A stretch of DNA of 64,000 bases from Endobugula sp965214375 (lineage in GTDB: Bacteria; Pseudomonadota; Gammaproteobacteria; Pseudomonadales; Cellvibrionaceae), in NCBI GenBank assembly GCA_965214375.1, contig OZ243947.1, positions 2,170,001 through 2,234,000 on the forward strand. The letters run 5' to 3'. Within the stretch, counting starts at the first letter, position 1. Each line of letters starts with the position of its first letter. Below are positions 28,294 through 38,471 of this stretch, piece after piece. Below the pieces are notes generated by a model. It made no database searches. It was not told the origin of the DNA and worked only from the letters and a program-made list of their open reading frames with translations. A program made the position numbers and the translations under genes.

Positions 28294-29701
28294 TTAGATG
28301 TTTTCTTTGACCACTTTTCTGACTAACGGTTTAGTAACGATAAAGATAAATAAGCCTGCCATAATGCCGGGGAAGGCTTCATAAATCGCATTGCTTAAGC
28401 CGGCTATACGCCAACCCAGAGCAGTTAATAAACCAATGATTACCATCGAGATCGCAACAACTTGGGATGGGCGTTGTCCCAATGCCTGAATGATAACTAG
28501 TGGCCCCCATGCTGGAAGCCAATGCAGACCAAGAAAAGATAACCAATGTGAATACTTTTGCGGGAGCTACCAGGCTAATACATAAAGCACTGATAATGGT
28601 TATTAACGTTACTAAATAATGTTGTTTTTGATTTTTGCTGATTGCAAATTCTTCACTGATGATTGCAGAGCAGCTAAGTATTAATGAGTCGGTCGTTGAT
28701 ATAATTGCGGAAAACATTCCGGCAATCAGTATGCCGACAGCAATGCTGGGCAGTAATAATTGCGCCAAAATAGGAAGTGCAAGTTCACCATCAGACAAGG
28801 ATCCTTCGCTTACAAAAAGTCGTGCAGAAAGGCTGCAGCCCATTACCAGCAAAAGAAAGAAAGTACTCCACAAAAAATAGTAGGCACCTGTTATTGGGCT
28901 GTTTTGCGTTTTGTCTAAAGCCATAAAGCGAACCATAATATGGGGTTGTCCACAGGTGCCAATCTCATTAAATAGCCAGCCAAGAGCGAATAATAGTAAC
29001 GCACCAAGTGAGCCGAATCGTTCAAGTCCAAAACGCATATAGTCTGGTGAAATATTTTGCAGATTGCCAAAGAATGCTGATGTACCATGACTTTTTAGAA
29101 TTGCTGTTATCATTAGAATAGCAAGTGCAAAAATCATAACAATAGCTTGTGCATCATCGGTCCATATGGATGCTCTGAGTCCTCCTTTTAGACAGTACAC
29201 TACGATGATTGTGGCACAAACAACTGCACCTAAAGTCACAGGCCAATTAAATGCAGCGTAAAGTTTTTTGCCGCCAGCATAAAGTTGGGCTGAAGCATAA
29301 ATCATTAAAAAAAATAGAGCGATGAATCCGAGGATTTTTCGTAGTACGATGTAGTTATTATCATTCCAACAACTAATTAACCCGATGAATGTTTTCGTTT
29401 TATTGCGTCTGGTTTCCTCGTTAACCTTTTGATGAAGAGAAAAAAATGCCAGTATGTCGCCAAATAAGAACCCTAATAAAATCCATATGGCGGATAAACC
29501 CTGGTAATAAATGTATCCTACAAGGCCAACAAACATGTAACCACTATATTTTGAGGCTGCAGCGGATAGAGCTGCTAACAGGGGCGGTGTTGTTTGTCCA
29601 GTTAACAGGTAGTCATTCCGAGTGTTTTGGTTGTTTTGCGATGCCCGATAACCGATGTAGATAAATAGTGTAAGAAGGGCGATAAAAATAAATAAGTCCA
29701 T
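28294..29701 (-). pseudogene. Sodium:solute symporter (SSS family), frameshift near C-terminus
   Basis: A 13-helix SSS/PutP-like transporter. The frame from 29701 covers SKYSGYMFVGLVGYIYYQG, GGLRASIWTDDAQAIVM (the conserved TM5-6 GG.R...TD..Q) and STTDSLILSCSAIISEE. At the C5 tract 28504-28508 the frame is lost. With four C it runs on as SMGPLVIIQALGQRPSQV into the last helices and ends at 28294 (VKENI). About 468 residues are restored. The substrate is not predictable. A shortened protein lacking the last two helices would be made now. Confidence 0.8.
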
Positions 29702-30064
29702 AGAATAGTATCTTTTAGATGATTAATTATCACTTTTTTAATGAATTTGGTTGATAGGATAATATGTAAGTATAGATTGGCAGGCAGAGTTATTATATTT
29801 TAAAAATATCACAAAAAATTAAAAAGTATTGTGATGTTTTACTCATCTTTTACAAGTGATTATTATATTTTGATAGGCTATGGGATATATTTTAATAAGG
29901 TTTATCGGTGTTGGTCTCAGTAAAGCAAGTTCACATGCGTGATAAGTTGGCACAAACTGCCCTATAATGTCATGTTCTGTCATGTCTTTCTTCCTCTCTG
30001 TTTCTCTACAATGCTTCTCTCTTGTTGCCTGTACCACTTAAATTATAAATACGGAGGTGCATCT
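29702..30064. other. AT-rich intergenic region
   Basis: A 363-base gap between divergent genes. A TATAAT hexamer (29963-29968) overlaps the short inverted repeat TTGGCAC...TGCC but has no good -35 at normal spacing. A strong ribosome site GGAGGT (about 30053-30058) belongs to the next gene. I see no coding sequence; an upstream in-frame extension of the next gene (from 29939) has the look of non-coding DNA. Confidence 0.5.
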
Positions 30065-33000
30065 ATGTGCCCGCTGAACTTATCGAATATTTTTTCTCGT
30101 GAAAAGTTAATTCTTTTCTTGCTTTCTATTTTATTTTTTACGGCATACAGCCTGCCCGCAATCGCGCAACACCACCATGGTGACGATGATAATATGCATG
30201 AAGAGGGCACAACGATGCATGGCGAGCATAATGCACTTTTCGATATGGTGCCGCATGCAGATGCAACACATATCGCTCATCAAAATGGTTTGTGGTCTTA
30301 CCCGAATACGTGGATGGCAGGTGTGGTACCGGGTAATAATGCGCGTGTACTGATTGCAGAAAATGTCACGGTGACTTACAGCGGGTTATCGGATATCCGC
30401 ATTCAATGGATTCGTATTGATGGAGAGTTAAATTTTGCTCAACAAGTCAATTCACGTTTAGTGGTGGATACCTTAATTGTTGATGCAGATGGCCGCTGGG
30501 AAATCGGTACCCAAGAAAATCCGATCACAGGTTCTGTGGATATTATTATTGCCAACAATGGTGATATTGATACTACTTGGGATGCTTCATTATTAAGTCG
30601 CGGTATTATTTCACACGGTGCTATTGAAATTTATGGCCAGAAAAAACGTGTACACGGAAAAGTCGATGTTAATATCAATGCGGGTGATACCACATTACAA
30701 ATGGCGGAAAGCCCCGACGGTTGGCAAGTAGGTGATACCCTCGTTATTGCGGGAACTTCTTTTGGTGGTTACGATTGGGACAATGATTGTGCCTGTGTGC
30801 GTTGGTGGGAAACTGAGGACGAAGTACGTACCATTACCTCTATCAATGATAGAACCATTACTCTGAACACCGCACTTGAGTTTGATCATAATACCTCACG
30901 TAATGATTTACAGTTATCAGTTGCTAACTATACCCGTAGTGTCACCGTCAGCAGTGAGAGCGGTGCTACTACGCCTGTACATCAACGCGGTCATGTCATG
31001 TTTATGCACAGCGATAATGTGGATGTGCGCCATGCTGCTTTTTGGCATCTAGGCCGTACAGATAAATCATTTCTTTCAATGGAGGCCCCCGATTTTGGCG
31101 AGCTGATTACACCAATCTCCAATGTTCGTGGTCGTTATTCTTTACACATTCATCGTACGGGTTATAACGATGTTGAAAACCCGGTATTGTTAATTGGTAA
31201 TGCGGTGTTTGGATCACCCGGCTGGGGTTATGTGCACCACGATGCTAATGCGGTACTGCATAATAGTGCTAGCTTCGATAGTTTCGGTGCCGGCTTTGTC
31301 GCAGAAACGGGTAATGAAATTGGTACCTGGACGAATAATATTGCGATCAAAGCGCAAGGTCGTAATCTTGCCAATAAAAACTCTGAATCGATTCCCTTAT
31401 TTGATAACGGCAATACTGGTGTGGGCTGTTTCTTCCAAGGTAGAAATGTAAAAAGCCGCAACAATGTGGCAGCCTCTATTCGCACAGGTTATTTATTTAT
31501 GCACTGGCCTGCAGCACCAGAAAGTTCAACCAATAATTTGTTAACACCTCCTGATTTATTTGATCACCCTGAAGCGATTTATCACGGGCTTGAGGATGTC
31601 ACTAATCCGGATAGCGCCGATACTATGATCAGAGTGCAAGCCATTCCTATTACCCAGTTTTCCGATAACGAATCCTTTGCGGCAGAGATGGGTTTGCATT
31701 TCTTGAAAAATGGCCCACAACAAGGCCATGATGTGCATTCACACATGAAAGGTTTTACGGCATGGCAGGTGAGAACCGGAGCATTTTTTGAATATACGGG
31801 TCATTACATTATCGAAGATTTTGACTTGTTAGGTGCCGGGCCACACGGCTATTCTCATGAAGCGATGGTGCTACATACCTTTACACATGATATGACGGTC
31901 ATTAGACCAAGAATTGAAAATTATAATCACGGTATTGTCTTTGAGCGTGAGTGGCATGGACATATTCCCGATGACAGAATTAACTACACTCTCATTAGTC
32001 CTCAGTTTGAGAATGTCGACCAACCGTATGTGAATATGGATTTAACCGTCGATGCCTTGATTTCAGAAAGTGATTTGGTACCGAATCGTTTTGACTTGGT
32101 GGGCAACTTGTCATGGCAAGAGCAGGAGTTTGGTAACTACTGGTTAGTACCCGGTAGTAACGATTATAAAATGTATAGTATTGGTCAGCAGTATTTTGAA
32201 CACGGTTTGGAAGGCTATGGCTATGGGCATGAGCGCACGCGCGTTCCTCAAAGTATTGCGGCAACCACAGGTTATCGACGTGCGGCAGATGGTACCTCTT
32301 ATATTATAGTTGAAGAGTACTACACGGATAGGGCAACTAACCAAAAACATAAACTGGGTCGAGTAGTGTCTTTGGCATTATTTAACGACCAGCTAGGGAT
32401 TGGCGATTGGTCGGCCGCTTTTGAAGCGGGCGCTATTAATCTTGCCAGCCAACCACCACAGGCGGTTGACGATACTGCCAATACGCCGTTAGAACCTAAA
32501 TTATCGATTACCGACTTGCTGCATAATGACAGCGATCCTGAGGCAGACATTTTACGTGTCGATGGTTTTACGCAACCGAAGCACGGTATTGCTTACGCTC
32601 TCGGTAACGATATTCTTTACTATCCGGATTTTGACTTTGTCGGGCAGGATGAAATCACTTACTGGGCGACGGATGATCAAGGCAACTTTTCACCCGCGAC
32701 GATTACTATTACGGTGAGTGCAGAATCCCCTCTTGATAGTGATGGTGACGGTGTACCCGATAACCAAGATGCTTTCCCTAATGACCCAACAGAAACCACC
32801 GATTCGGATGGCGAGGGTGTTGGCGATAATGCAGATGCATACCCGAATGATCCGACGAGAAGTAGTGACTGGGTGGCCTGTGCTTATGAAGGTCAAACTT
32901 GTGAAGTACCGGGTACAGCCACGGTACGTTATGGCGCCAATGGTACCTATAGTTCTATGCATAATGTATCCGGCAGTATTGCCTGTACTAATGCCATATT

Positions 33001-34228
33001 TGGCGATCCGATATTCGGTGTCTATAAGCACTGTGATTATCGTCTAGGTGATACGGTTGTTGATACCGATGGCGACGGTGTGCCCGATAATGAAGATGCT
33101 TTTCCTAATGACCCAACAGAAACCACCGATTCCGATGGTGTTGGTGATAACTCTGATCTTTATCCAAATGATACTACCAGAAGTGCCGATTGGGTCGCTT
33201 GTGCTAATGAAGGTCAAACCTGTGAAGTGCCAAACACCACGACAGTACGCTATGGTGCCAGTGGCAGTTACGTTGAAATCGATAATGTTTCGGGAAGTAT
33301 TCTATGTACTAATTCCGTATTTGGTGATCCGATATTCGGTGTTTATAAACATTGTGATTATCGTCTCGATAACAATGACGCCGCCCCCGGTAATGACCGC
33401 GTTCCATCGCCTATGTCTGTTCGTCAAATTCACAGTGGTCACCGTCTGACAGATGCAGGCATGTTTGCACAACCTTGGCCGGGCCACTCTATTCTTATGT
33501 GGGAAGAGGTTGACCCTAGTCATAATTACTATGAAATTCTAGGTAGCAGTACTATTCCTGGTTCGCCTATGCACTGGCGTTGGAATAATAATGTTGGCCA
33601 TGGCGCTCCGGAAGCTCTTCATGACATTGCCGATTGGGAGTTGTTGGTGATTACCGAAGGTGTGCCTTTTATCTTGGGTGAAGGTACCGCTCCCGGTAGT
33701 GCTTGGGAAAATGATCATTTGGCGTGGATGCGCACTTGGGTAGAACATGCCTGGAATAATGGCGATAACGGCAATGGTATTAACACGTTGTTGTACAGTA
33801 CCTGGACGGGCTTGGAACAAGGTGAAGCGGCTTGGCGTGCAGAGCTGGATACTTACCAGCCATTGTGGGAGCAAATGGCAGACTATGGCGCTTCCAACCT
33901 ACCCGAAGCCGCGCGCGTATATATTATTCCCGGAAACTTATTAATTATGCGTCTTTATGATGATATTCAGGCAGGGCAGGTACCGGATGTAACCAATATT
34001 CGTGATTTCTTCGCGGATGATATCCATCCGAATGGCTTGGGTTCATACGCACTTGGTTTGTTGCACTTAGCAGTCATTCATCATGTTGATCCGGATGTGA
34101 TGAGTCATACGGGGCATCAGCTTTCACCAGAGCCAACGCCGGCATTGGCAGAATATCTACAGCGTATTGTATGGGAAATTGCTCGGAACTATGATCGAGC
34201 AGGTTTTCCAGATCTTGCCGATCCATAA
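30065..34228 (+). CDS. Large secreted G8 / beta-helix / TSP3 / SGNH-like protein
   Basis: About 1387 residues from an ATG with GGAGGT ahead. Order of parts: signal peptide (about 1-35), a His/Asp-rich stretch (HHHGDDDNMHEEG), a G8-like domain (about 70-200; LWSYPNTWMAGVVPGNNARV), and a parallel beta-helix region as in CEMIP/TMEM2-type hyaluronan proteins (about 230-700). Then come a cadherin-like domain (about 797-890; AVDDTANTPLEPKLSI), two thrombospondin type-3-like DSDGDGVPDN calcium repeats alternating with two near-identical modules (about 934-996 and 1042-1102; CAxEGQTCEVP...VRYG...CDYR), and a C-terminal part ending in an SGNH-like DDIHPNG motif (near 1318). It probably acts on glycans outside the cell, perhaps host or animal matrix; the substrate is inferred only. 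The gene is intact amid many pseudogenes, suggesting selection for it. Confidence 0.8.
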   Translation: MCPLNLSNIFSREKLILFLLSILFFTAYSLPAIAQHHHGDDDNMHEEGTTMHGEHNALFDMVPHADATHIAHQNGLWSYPNTWMAGVVPGNNARVLIAENVTVTYSGLSDIRIQWIRIDGELNFAQQVNSRLVVDTLIVDADGRWEIGTQENPITGSVDIIIANNGDIDTTWDASLLSRGIISHGAIEIYGQKKRVHGKVDVNINAGDTTLQMAESPDGWQVGDTLVIAGTSFGGYDWDNDCACVRWWETEDEVRTITSINDRTITLNTALEFDHNTSRNDLQLSVANYTRSVTVSSESGATTPVHQRGHVMFMHSDNVDVRHAAFWHLGRTDKSFLSMEAPDFGELITPISNVRGRYSLHIHRTGYNDVENPVLLIGNAVFGSPGWGYVHHDANAVLHNSASFDSFGAGFVAETGNEIGTWTNNIAIKAQGRNLANKNSESIPLFDNGNTGVGCFFQGRNVKSRNNVAASIRTGYLFMHWPAAPESSTNNLLTPPDLFDHPEAIYHGLEDVTNPDSADTMIRVQAIPITQFSDNESFAAEMGLHFLKNGPQQGHDVHSHMKGFTAWQVRTGAFFEYTGHYIIEDFDLLGAGPHGYSHEAMVLHTFTHDMTVIRPRIENYNHGIVFEREWHGHIPDDRINYTLISPQFENVDQPYVNMDLTVDALISESDLVPNRFDLVGNLSWQEQEFGNYWLVPGSNDYKMYSIGQQYFEHGLEGYGYGHERTRVPQSIAATTGYRRAADGTSYIIVEEYYTDRATNQKHKLGRVVSLALFNDQLGIGDWSAAFEAGAINLASQPPQAVDDTANTPLEPKLSITDLLHNDSDPEADILRVDGFTQPKHGIAYALGNDILYYPDFDFVGQDEITYWATDDQGNFSPATITITVSAESPLDSDGDGVPDNQDAFPNDPTETTDSDGEGVGDNADAYPNDPTRSSDWVACAYEGQTCEVPGTATVRYGANGTYSSMHNVSGSIACTNAIFGDPIFGVYKHCDYRLGDTVVDTDGDGVPDNEDAFPNDPTETTDSDGVGDNSDLYPNDTTRSADWVACANEGQTCEVPNTTTVRYGASGSYVEIDNVSGSILCTNSVFGDPIFGVYKHCDYRLDNNDAAPGNDRVPSPMSVRQIHSGHRLTDAGMFAQPWPGHSILMWEEVDPSHNYYEILGSSTIPGSPMHWRWNNNVGHGAPEALHDIADWELLVITEGVPFILGEGTAPGSAWENDHLAWMRTWVEHAWNNGDNGNGINTLLYSTWTGLEQGEAAWRAELDTYQPLWEQMADYGASNLPEAARVYIIPGNLLIMRLYDDIQAGQVPDVTNIRDFFADDIHPNGLGSYALGLLHLAVIHHVDPDVMSHTGHQLSPEPTPALAEYLQRIVWEIARNYDRAGFPDLADP

Positions 34229-34236
34229 GCATTAAA

Positions 34237-34264
34237 AACACCTAGCCCAATAGGGTTAGGTGTT
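34237..34264 (+). terminator. Terminator after the G8 protein gene
   Basis: AACACCTAGCCC and GGGTTAGGTGTT pair over 12 bases (one G-T pair) around a short AATA-type loop. A weak T content follows (GTTCC). Confidence 0.7.
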
Positions 34265-34366
34265 GTTCCAAGTATTGCATTTGCAAGCCGAACTCGTGAT
34301 ATTTTATTATAGTGATATTTCGTTTATAGGGCTTTGCTGTAGAAGGCAAATTGCTTGGGAGAAAGT

Positions 34367-35383
34367 ATGCCAACAGATCCGTATATGGATGTAGAAACCA
34401 GTCGTGAGTTGTTTGGGCGTATTCTCAATCATGGTGTTGATAAAGATTTATTGTTGCAAAAAACAGGCATTGATTACGAAAAATTGCAACAATCAGAAAC
34501 CCGTTTTCCGGTGCGCAGTCATTTAAAATTGTGGAGTGTGGCTGATGAGTTGTTAGCTCACGAGGCGATCGGCTTGCGTATGGGGGCAGAATCCGATCCG
34601 AGTCAGCGGGGTATTGTGGGTCTCACATTTTTAGCTAGCCCTGATTTAAATGTAGCTGTTCGTAATAAGATTCGTTATACCAAAATACTTGCAGATCATA
34701 TCGACCTGAGTTACCACGAAACCGAAGAAAATTTTGTGATGACCTATTCAATTTTTGAGGGTTTTTTTCATCATTATGAGATTGAGCGCGTTTTTTCCGC
34801 TTTTTTTAATTGGGTGCGTATCTTTATTGAAGAAGATATTCGGCCAGCCTATCTCAGTTTCCAATATTCGCCCCCGTCTTATGAATATTATTATAACAAT
34901 TTGTTTCAGTGCCCAATGAATTTTAATCAAGATGAAAATTGCATAGCATTTCCCAAAAGTCTACTAGCATGTAAAAATTATGCCCATAATGATTATCTTT
35001 ACGGAATTTTACAGTCTCGTGCGGAAACAATGCTACATAATATTGATCTGAAAACAGATTTTCTAGATGAGGTGCGTAGTATTATTGCTGGACGTCTGGC
35101 GCGTGGTGGGTTTTAAGCAGAGGATTTGGCTAAACATTTTAATATCAGTTTACGTACGTCCCACCGCAAACTTAAAGAATATGATTTGACTTATCGGGAA
35201 ATTATAGATTTAGTTCGGCGAGAGATTGCAATCGCGTACCTTGAGCAATTAGGAGAGTGTTTTAAAAACATGCCCTACCTTTTAGGTTATGCAGATAGCA
35301 GATCTTTTCAGCGCGCATTTAAGCGTTGGACGGGTATTTCACCTAATAATTATCTAAAACGTTTTAATATACATACAAGCTAA
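34367..35383 (+). pseudogene. AraC-family regulator with in-frame TAA between domains
   Basis: The N-terminal part (about 1-200) is an Arabinose_bd-type domain (RFPVRSHLKLWSVADELL, IGLRMGAESDPSQRGIVG), and the C-terminal part carries the two-helix AraC DNA-binding domain (LAKHFNISLRTSHRKLKEY...GYADSRSFQRAFKRWTGISP). TAA at 35114-35116 lies exactly where the linker runs into the first recognition region (GGF*AEDLAKHF; serine is usual there, so TCA to TAA is likely). Without readthrough the DNA-binding half is not made. The ATG at 34367 with GGGAGAAAG is preferred over the TTG at 34355. It follows the large secreted protein gene and may have regulated it. Confidence 0.85.
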
Positions 35384-35437
35384 AAACTTCAAAAATAATA
35401 CAGCCCAATATTAACTTTCATGATAATAATGTGGTGA

Positions 35438-36299
35438 TTATTTAGCCTTAAATTTTAAGTCGAAGCGTGTGGGTTGAAGCTTAATTCCACATTGTGATTT
35501 TTCATGTTCAGGCAACACCTCTTCTGAAGGCCATACGCCGTATTTCAGTGTGCCGATATAATCTGAACTTATATCGGCACATTGCATTTTCTGACGGGTT
35601 TCTTTATATGAATAGTGTAGCTCGCAGTTTTGAAAATAGAGTATATTATTTTGATATTCAATCAGGCTATACCACGTTCGCGGAGTGCCATCATTCGCGG
35701 GCATGCCAATAGCGCCCGCATTATGCCAAATAGCATTGTTTATTTTTTTGGTAAAAGGAATGCCGCTGTGACATGCAAAAATAATGTCGGTTTTTTTGTT
35801 CGTTTGCTAAATCGAATTCTTTGTGGAATGTGTTGTCATCGCTGGACTGAAAAATAAATTGGTTGATTGACGCAACACTGCCATGGACCACCAAGCATTG
35901 CTTGCCATAATATTCAAACCGTATTTCGCGCGGCAGTGTGGCAAACCAATGGCGTTGTTTTTCTTCAAGCTGCGTGTTGGCATAGTTAAACCATTGTGCG
36001 GAGAGTAATTCGCATTGGCTGCCCGTGCTAAAACCGCAACCGCAGTCACTCGCATTAGTGGCGAAAGATTCTTCACAATTGCCCATCAAGCAATGTACAC
36101 CCCACTCACGAATCAGTGCGACCGTTTCTTTTGGTTGTGCGCAGTAGGCAACAATAGCGCCTGTGCAAATGCATTGTTGCGGTGGTATATGTAGCTCTTC
36201 GGCAATCTTTTTTAGTGCTTTTACGGCTTGCAGGTTGGAATAGGGGCCACCAAAAATCAATAGCGGCCCAGATAGTGTGCCCAGATTAACCGCGTGCAT
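35438..36299 (-). pseudogene. Metallophosphoesterase-family protein, frameshifted in A7
   Basis: Calcineurin-like phosphoesterase family (YfcE/ApaH relatives) with IFGGPYSNLQAV, CTGAIVAYC, MGNCEES and VVHGSV as degenerate metal-site motifs; the usual GDxH Asp is replaced by Gly in GGPYSN, as I recall for this subgroup. The frame breaks at T7 (plus strand 35791-35797; A7 in the coding strand). With six A it reads EQKTDIIFACHSGIPFTKKI and WHNAGAIGMPANDGTPRTWY to the stop at 35438, giving about 287 residues. It overlaps the end of the upstream symporter gene by 43 bases, which indicates an operon. Confidence 0.8.
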
Positions 36300-37678
36300 G
36301 AGTGTGTGTAGATTTTTTTCCAAGTGCAAACGTGATGCCAACCAACCGCTAAAATAGTTAAGCAGATAATTAACAGCTTGGAATATTTATGGCTATAACC
36401 GAATAAAGGTTCAAGAAGATCGGTATAGGCGGAGCTTTCCAGCATATAAAGTGCACCGCCAGCCAGTGCAACGATAAATGTGACCACGAGTGCCCATGCA
36501 TGAGTTTGCTGTTTACCCCAAATATTAAAGAAAATAACGGGCGCTAAAAACATCGAGACTGTGCCGCTTACCGCGACGGCTGCGTATAAATCCTTGCCAC
36601 CAAACAGTAAAAATACACCGCCGCCGATTAAAAATGCCAGCATCACCCAGCGACCATTACGGAGTGTGGGCTCGATAATATTCATATCAACAGCCACCAA
36701 TTTAGAGGCGCTGGAAAAGGTGGAGTCCAATGTTGATACGGCTGAAATAACCAGAGCGACGTTAAAGATAATCATGCAGGGTTCACCAAATAAACGCGTC
36801 AGTGTGGTAATCATATCTTCCCCCTCTGCCTTCACAACACCCGCAAAAACACCCAGTACGGCAAAGATTAAAATACACACAATAGAAATGATTGCCGCAT
36901 AGTTAAATGATTTACGCGTCGTTTCTCTGTCGGCCAAAAAGCCACGATCCATCATCACCGGATCATGCCGTGGGTAACTCCACACTTGCAAGAAGGCAAC
37001 GGCCAGTAATACCCACCCCGTACTATGAAGTTCCGGTGAAGAAAACACCACATCGCCCCATGAAAAATCATGGTGAAACAGCATAATGCCAAGCAGCATC
37101 AATAATGCCAAGATAACCAGAATAGCTTGAAAGACATCGGTGCGTAAATATGCACGCAGGCCGCCGTTCATAGAGTAGGCAAAGGTGGCACACGCAACCA
37201 ATACCATGGCGATAATATATTCCCCGGAACCCGCAACACCGAAAATAATGCCAATGACCAGTAAGTTAGAAAAGACTTCGCTAAGCAGGCGTAAAACAAT
37301 CACCAGATTGTAGCTGTAATCGCCAATGCGACCGAATTGCTCGCGCATAAAGCTTTGGATATTACCTTTGTCGTGTTTAAAGCGTAAATGATCTATGATC
37401 GCGCCACCCGTTAAAAAGCTGACATAATTGGCTGCATACGCCAGAGCCCCGGCGGTACCATAGTAAAAGCCGAGGATAGCGGCCGTCATCAATGAGCGGG
37501 CAAATATCCAAGTGGTGACTTGTGAAAGTACCAGTGTCCACAGTTGAGGCGCCTCACCATTGTCAGAGAAGCCTTTAAAGAAACTGTCAGCAGTTTGTAC
37601 ACGCGGTGCCAGCATAAAGGAGATGGCAGCAATCGCCAGTAGGATAGCAATCAGGTAATACAACATAAAAAAATCCAC
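36257..37678 (-). CDS. Sodium:solute symporter (SSS family)
   Basis: A 473-residue multi-helix transporter of the PutP/SSS type: WTLVLSQVTTWIFARSL near 48-64, GGLRAYLRTDVFQAILV near 166-182 and STLDSTFSSASKL near 320-332. The start could be GTG (37678) or the ATG four codons later. The last 35 residues (HHVCTWKKIYTHSC...) look unlike the family, and another frame in the same stretch reads LASRLHLEKNLHTLM; a small frameshift near 36350 is possible but not proved. Coupled to the phosphoesterase downstream. Substrate unknown. Confidence 0.75.
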   Translation of the reverse strand: MDFFMLYYLIAILLAIAAISFMLAPRVQTADSFFKGFSDNGEAPQLWTLVLSQVTTWIFARSLMTAAILGFYYGTAGALAYAANYVSFLTGGAIIDHLRFKHDKGNIQSFMREQFGRIGDYSYNLVIVLRLLSEVFSNLLVIGIIFGVAGSGEYIIAMVLVACATFAYSMNGGLRAYLRTDVFQAILVILALLMLLGIMLFHHDFSWGDVVFSSPELHSTGWVLLAVAFLQVWSYPRHDPVMMDRGFLADRETTRKSFNYAAIISIVCILIFAVLGVFAGVVKAEGEDMITTLTRLFGEPCMIIFNVALVISAVSTLDSTFSSASKLVAVDMNIIEPTLRNGRWVMLAFLIGGGVFLLFGGKDLYAAVAVSGTVSMFLAPVIFFNIWGKQQTHAWALVVTFIVALAGGALYMLESSAYTDLLEPLFGYSHKYSKLLIICLTILAVGWHHVCTWKKIYTHSCTRLIWAHYLGRY

Positions 37679-37751
37679 TTGTTATAGTTTTTCATCGGTG
37701 TCTTAGATTATCATATATGCAAAAGTTCACCGATAGCCTTATTTCCTGATT

Positions 37752-38360
37752 ATGATTATATCCTTTGCTGAAGAAGCCCCCTTAACTCGTTACCATCTGT
37801 TAACTCAAACTATTGTGCCACGCCCTATTGCTTGGGTGTTGTCTGAAAATGATGATGGCAGCCACAATTTGGCTCCGTTTTCTTTCTTTAATGCCGTTTG
37901 CTCAGATCCGCCCTTATTGTTGATGTCGATCAGTAAAAAACCGGATGGTGAAATTAAAGATACGCGTCGCAATATGCTCAGCGGTCGTGATTTTGTGGTC
38001 CATATTGCCAGTAGTGATCTGGCCGCGGCGGTTCATAAAAGTGCCGCTGTGCTGGAATATGGTAAGTCTGAGATTGAGGCGGGTAATCTTGCTCTGGAAG
38101 CTTTCCCCGGTTGTCCTTTGCCGCGTTTGCGTGATTGTACCGTGGCTTATCATTGTAAGCTTTACGACGTGCATGAAATTGGGCCCAACCAACAGGCAAT
38201 GTTATATGCTGAAGTGCAGCAATTGTATGTGAGCGATACCATTGCTGAGAAGCGTGATGATCGTTATGTGATTGATGCGGATCAATTAAAACCGCTCACG
38301 CGTTTGGGAGGTGTGCAATATGCGTCTCTGGAGCCTGCTTTTTCTCCAGTGAAACCTTAA
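37752..38360 (+). CDS. Flavin reductase-like (FMN-binding split barrel) protein
   Basis: A 202-residue protein of the flavin reductase-like/DIM6-NTAB family. The N-terminal pattern LLTQTIVPRPIAWVLSEN...NLAPFSFFNAVCSDPPLL is the family hallmark, with FMN phosphate contacts expected at the SFFN loop. LKPLTRLGGVQYA near the C-terminus matches many homologues. Such proteins bind FMN and may reduce flavins for a partner oxygenase; no partner is adjacent. It is divergent from the symporter operon, with a TATGATTATA start context and no strong ribosome site. Confidence 0.87.
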   Translation: MIISFAEEAPLTRYHLLTQTIVPRPIAWVLSENDDGSHNLAPFSFFNAVCSDPPLLLMSISKKPDGEIKDTRRNMLSGRDFVVHIASSDLAAAVHKSAAVLEYGKSEIEAGNLALEAFPGCPLPRLRDCTVAYHCKLYDVHEIGPNQQAMLYAEVQQLYVSDTIAEKRDDRYVIDADQLKPLTRLGGVQYASLEPAFSPVKP

Positions 38361-38471
38361 TGATTTGGCGCAAAATTCAACCTTTGGTAAAAAAATTTTC
38401 ATAAAGCTTTATAATCATTGCAGTGTCGACAGTTTGTCCTGTGAAACTAACAATAAAACAAGGGTGAACCC

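Noticed and set aside
29946..29968. A sigma-54 promoter before the large secreted protein (TTGGCAC...TGCC)
   Set aside because: The distance between the GG and GC elements is two bases too short for sigma-54.
29939..30064. N-terminal extension of the G8 protein by 42 residues
   Set aside because: The extension has no ribosome site and would bury the signal peptide; the ATG at 30065 has GGAGGT and gives a normal signal sequence.
36257..36360. A frameshift at the end of the second sodium:solute symporter
   Set aside because: The C-terminal tail looks unusual and an alternative frame reads well, but overlap with the following gene can explain this. No decisive homologous end could be recalled, so the gene was left as intact.
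38384..38415. Promoter TTGGTA...TATAAT before the membrane protein at 38472
   Set aside because: The -10 is perfect but the spacing of 20 bases to the -35 is poor, so it was not listed as a feature.
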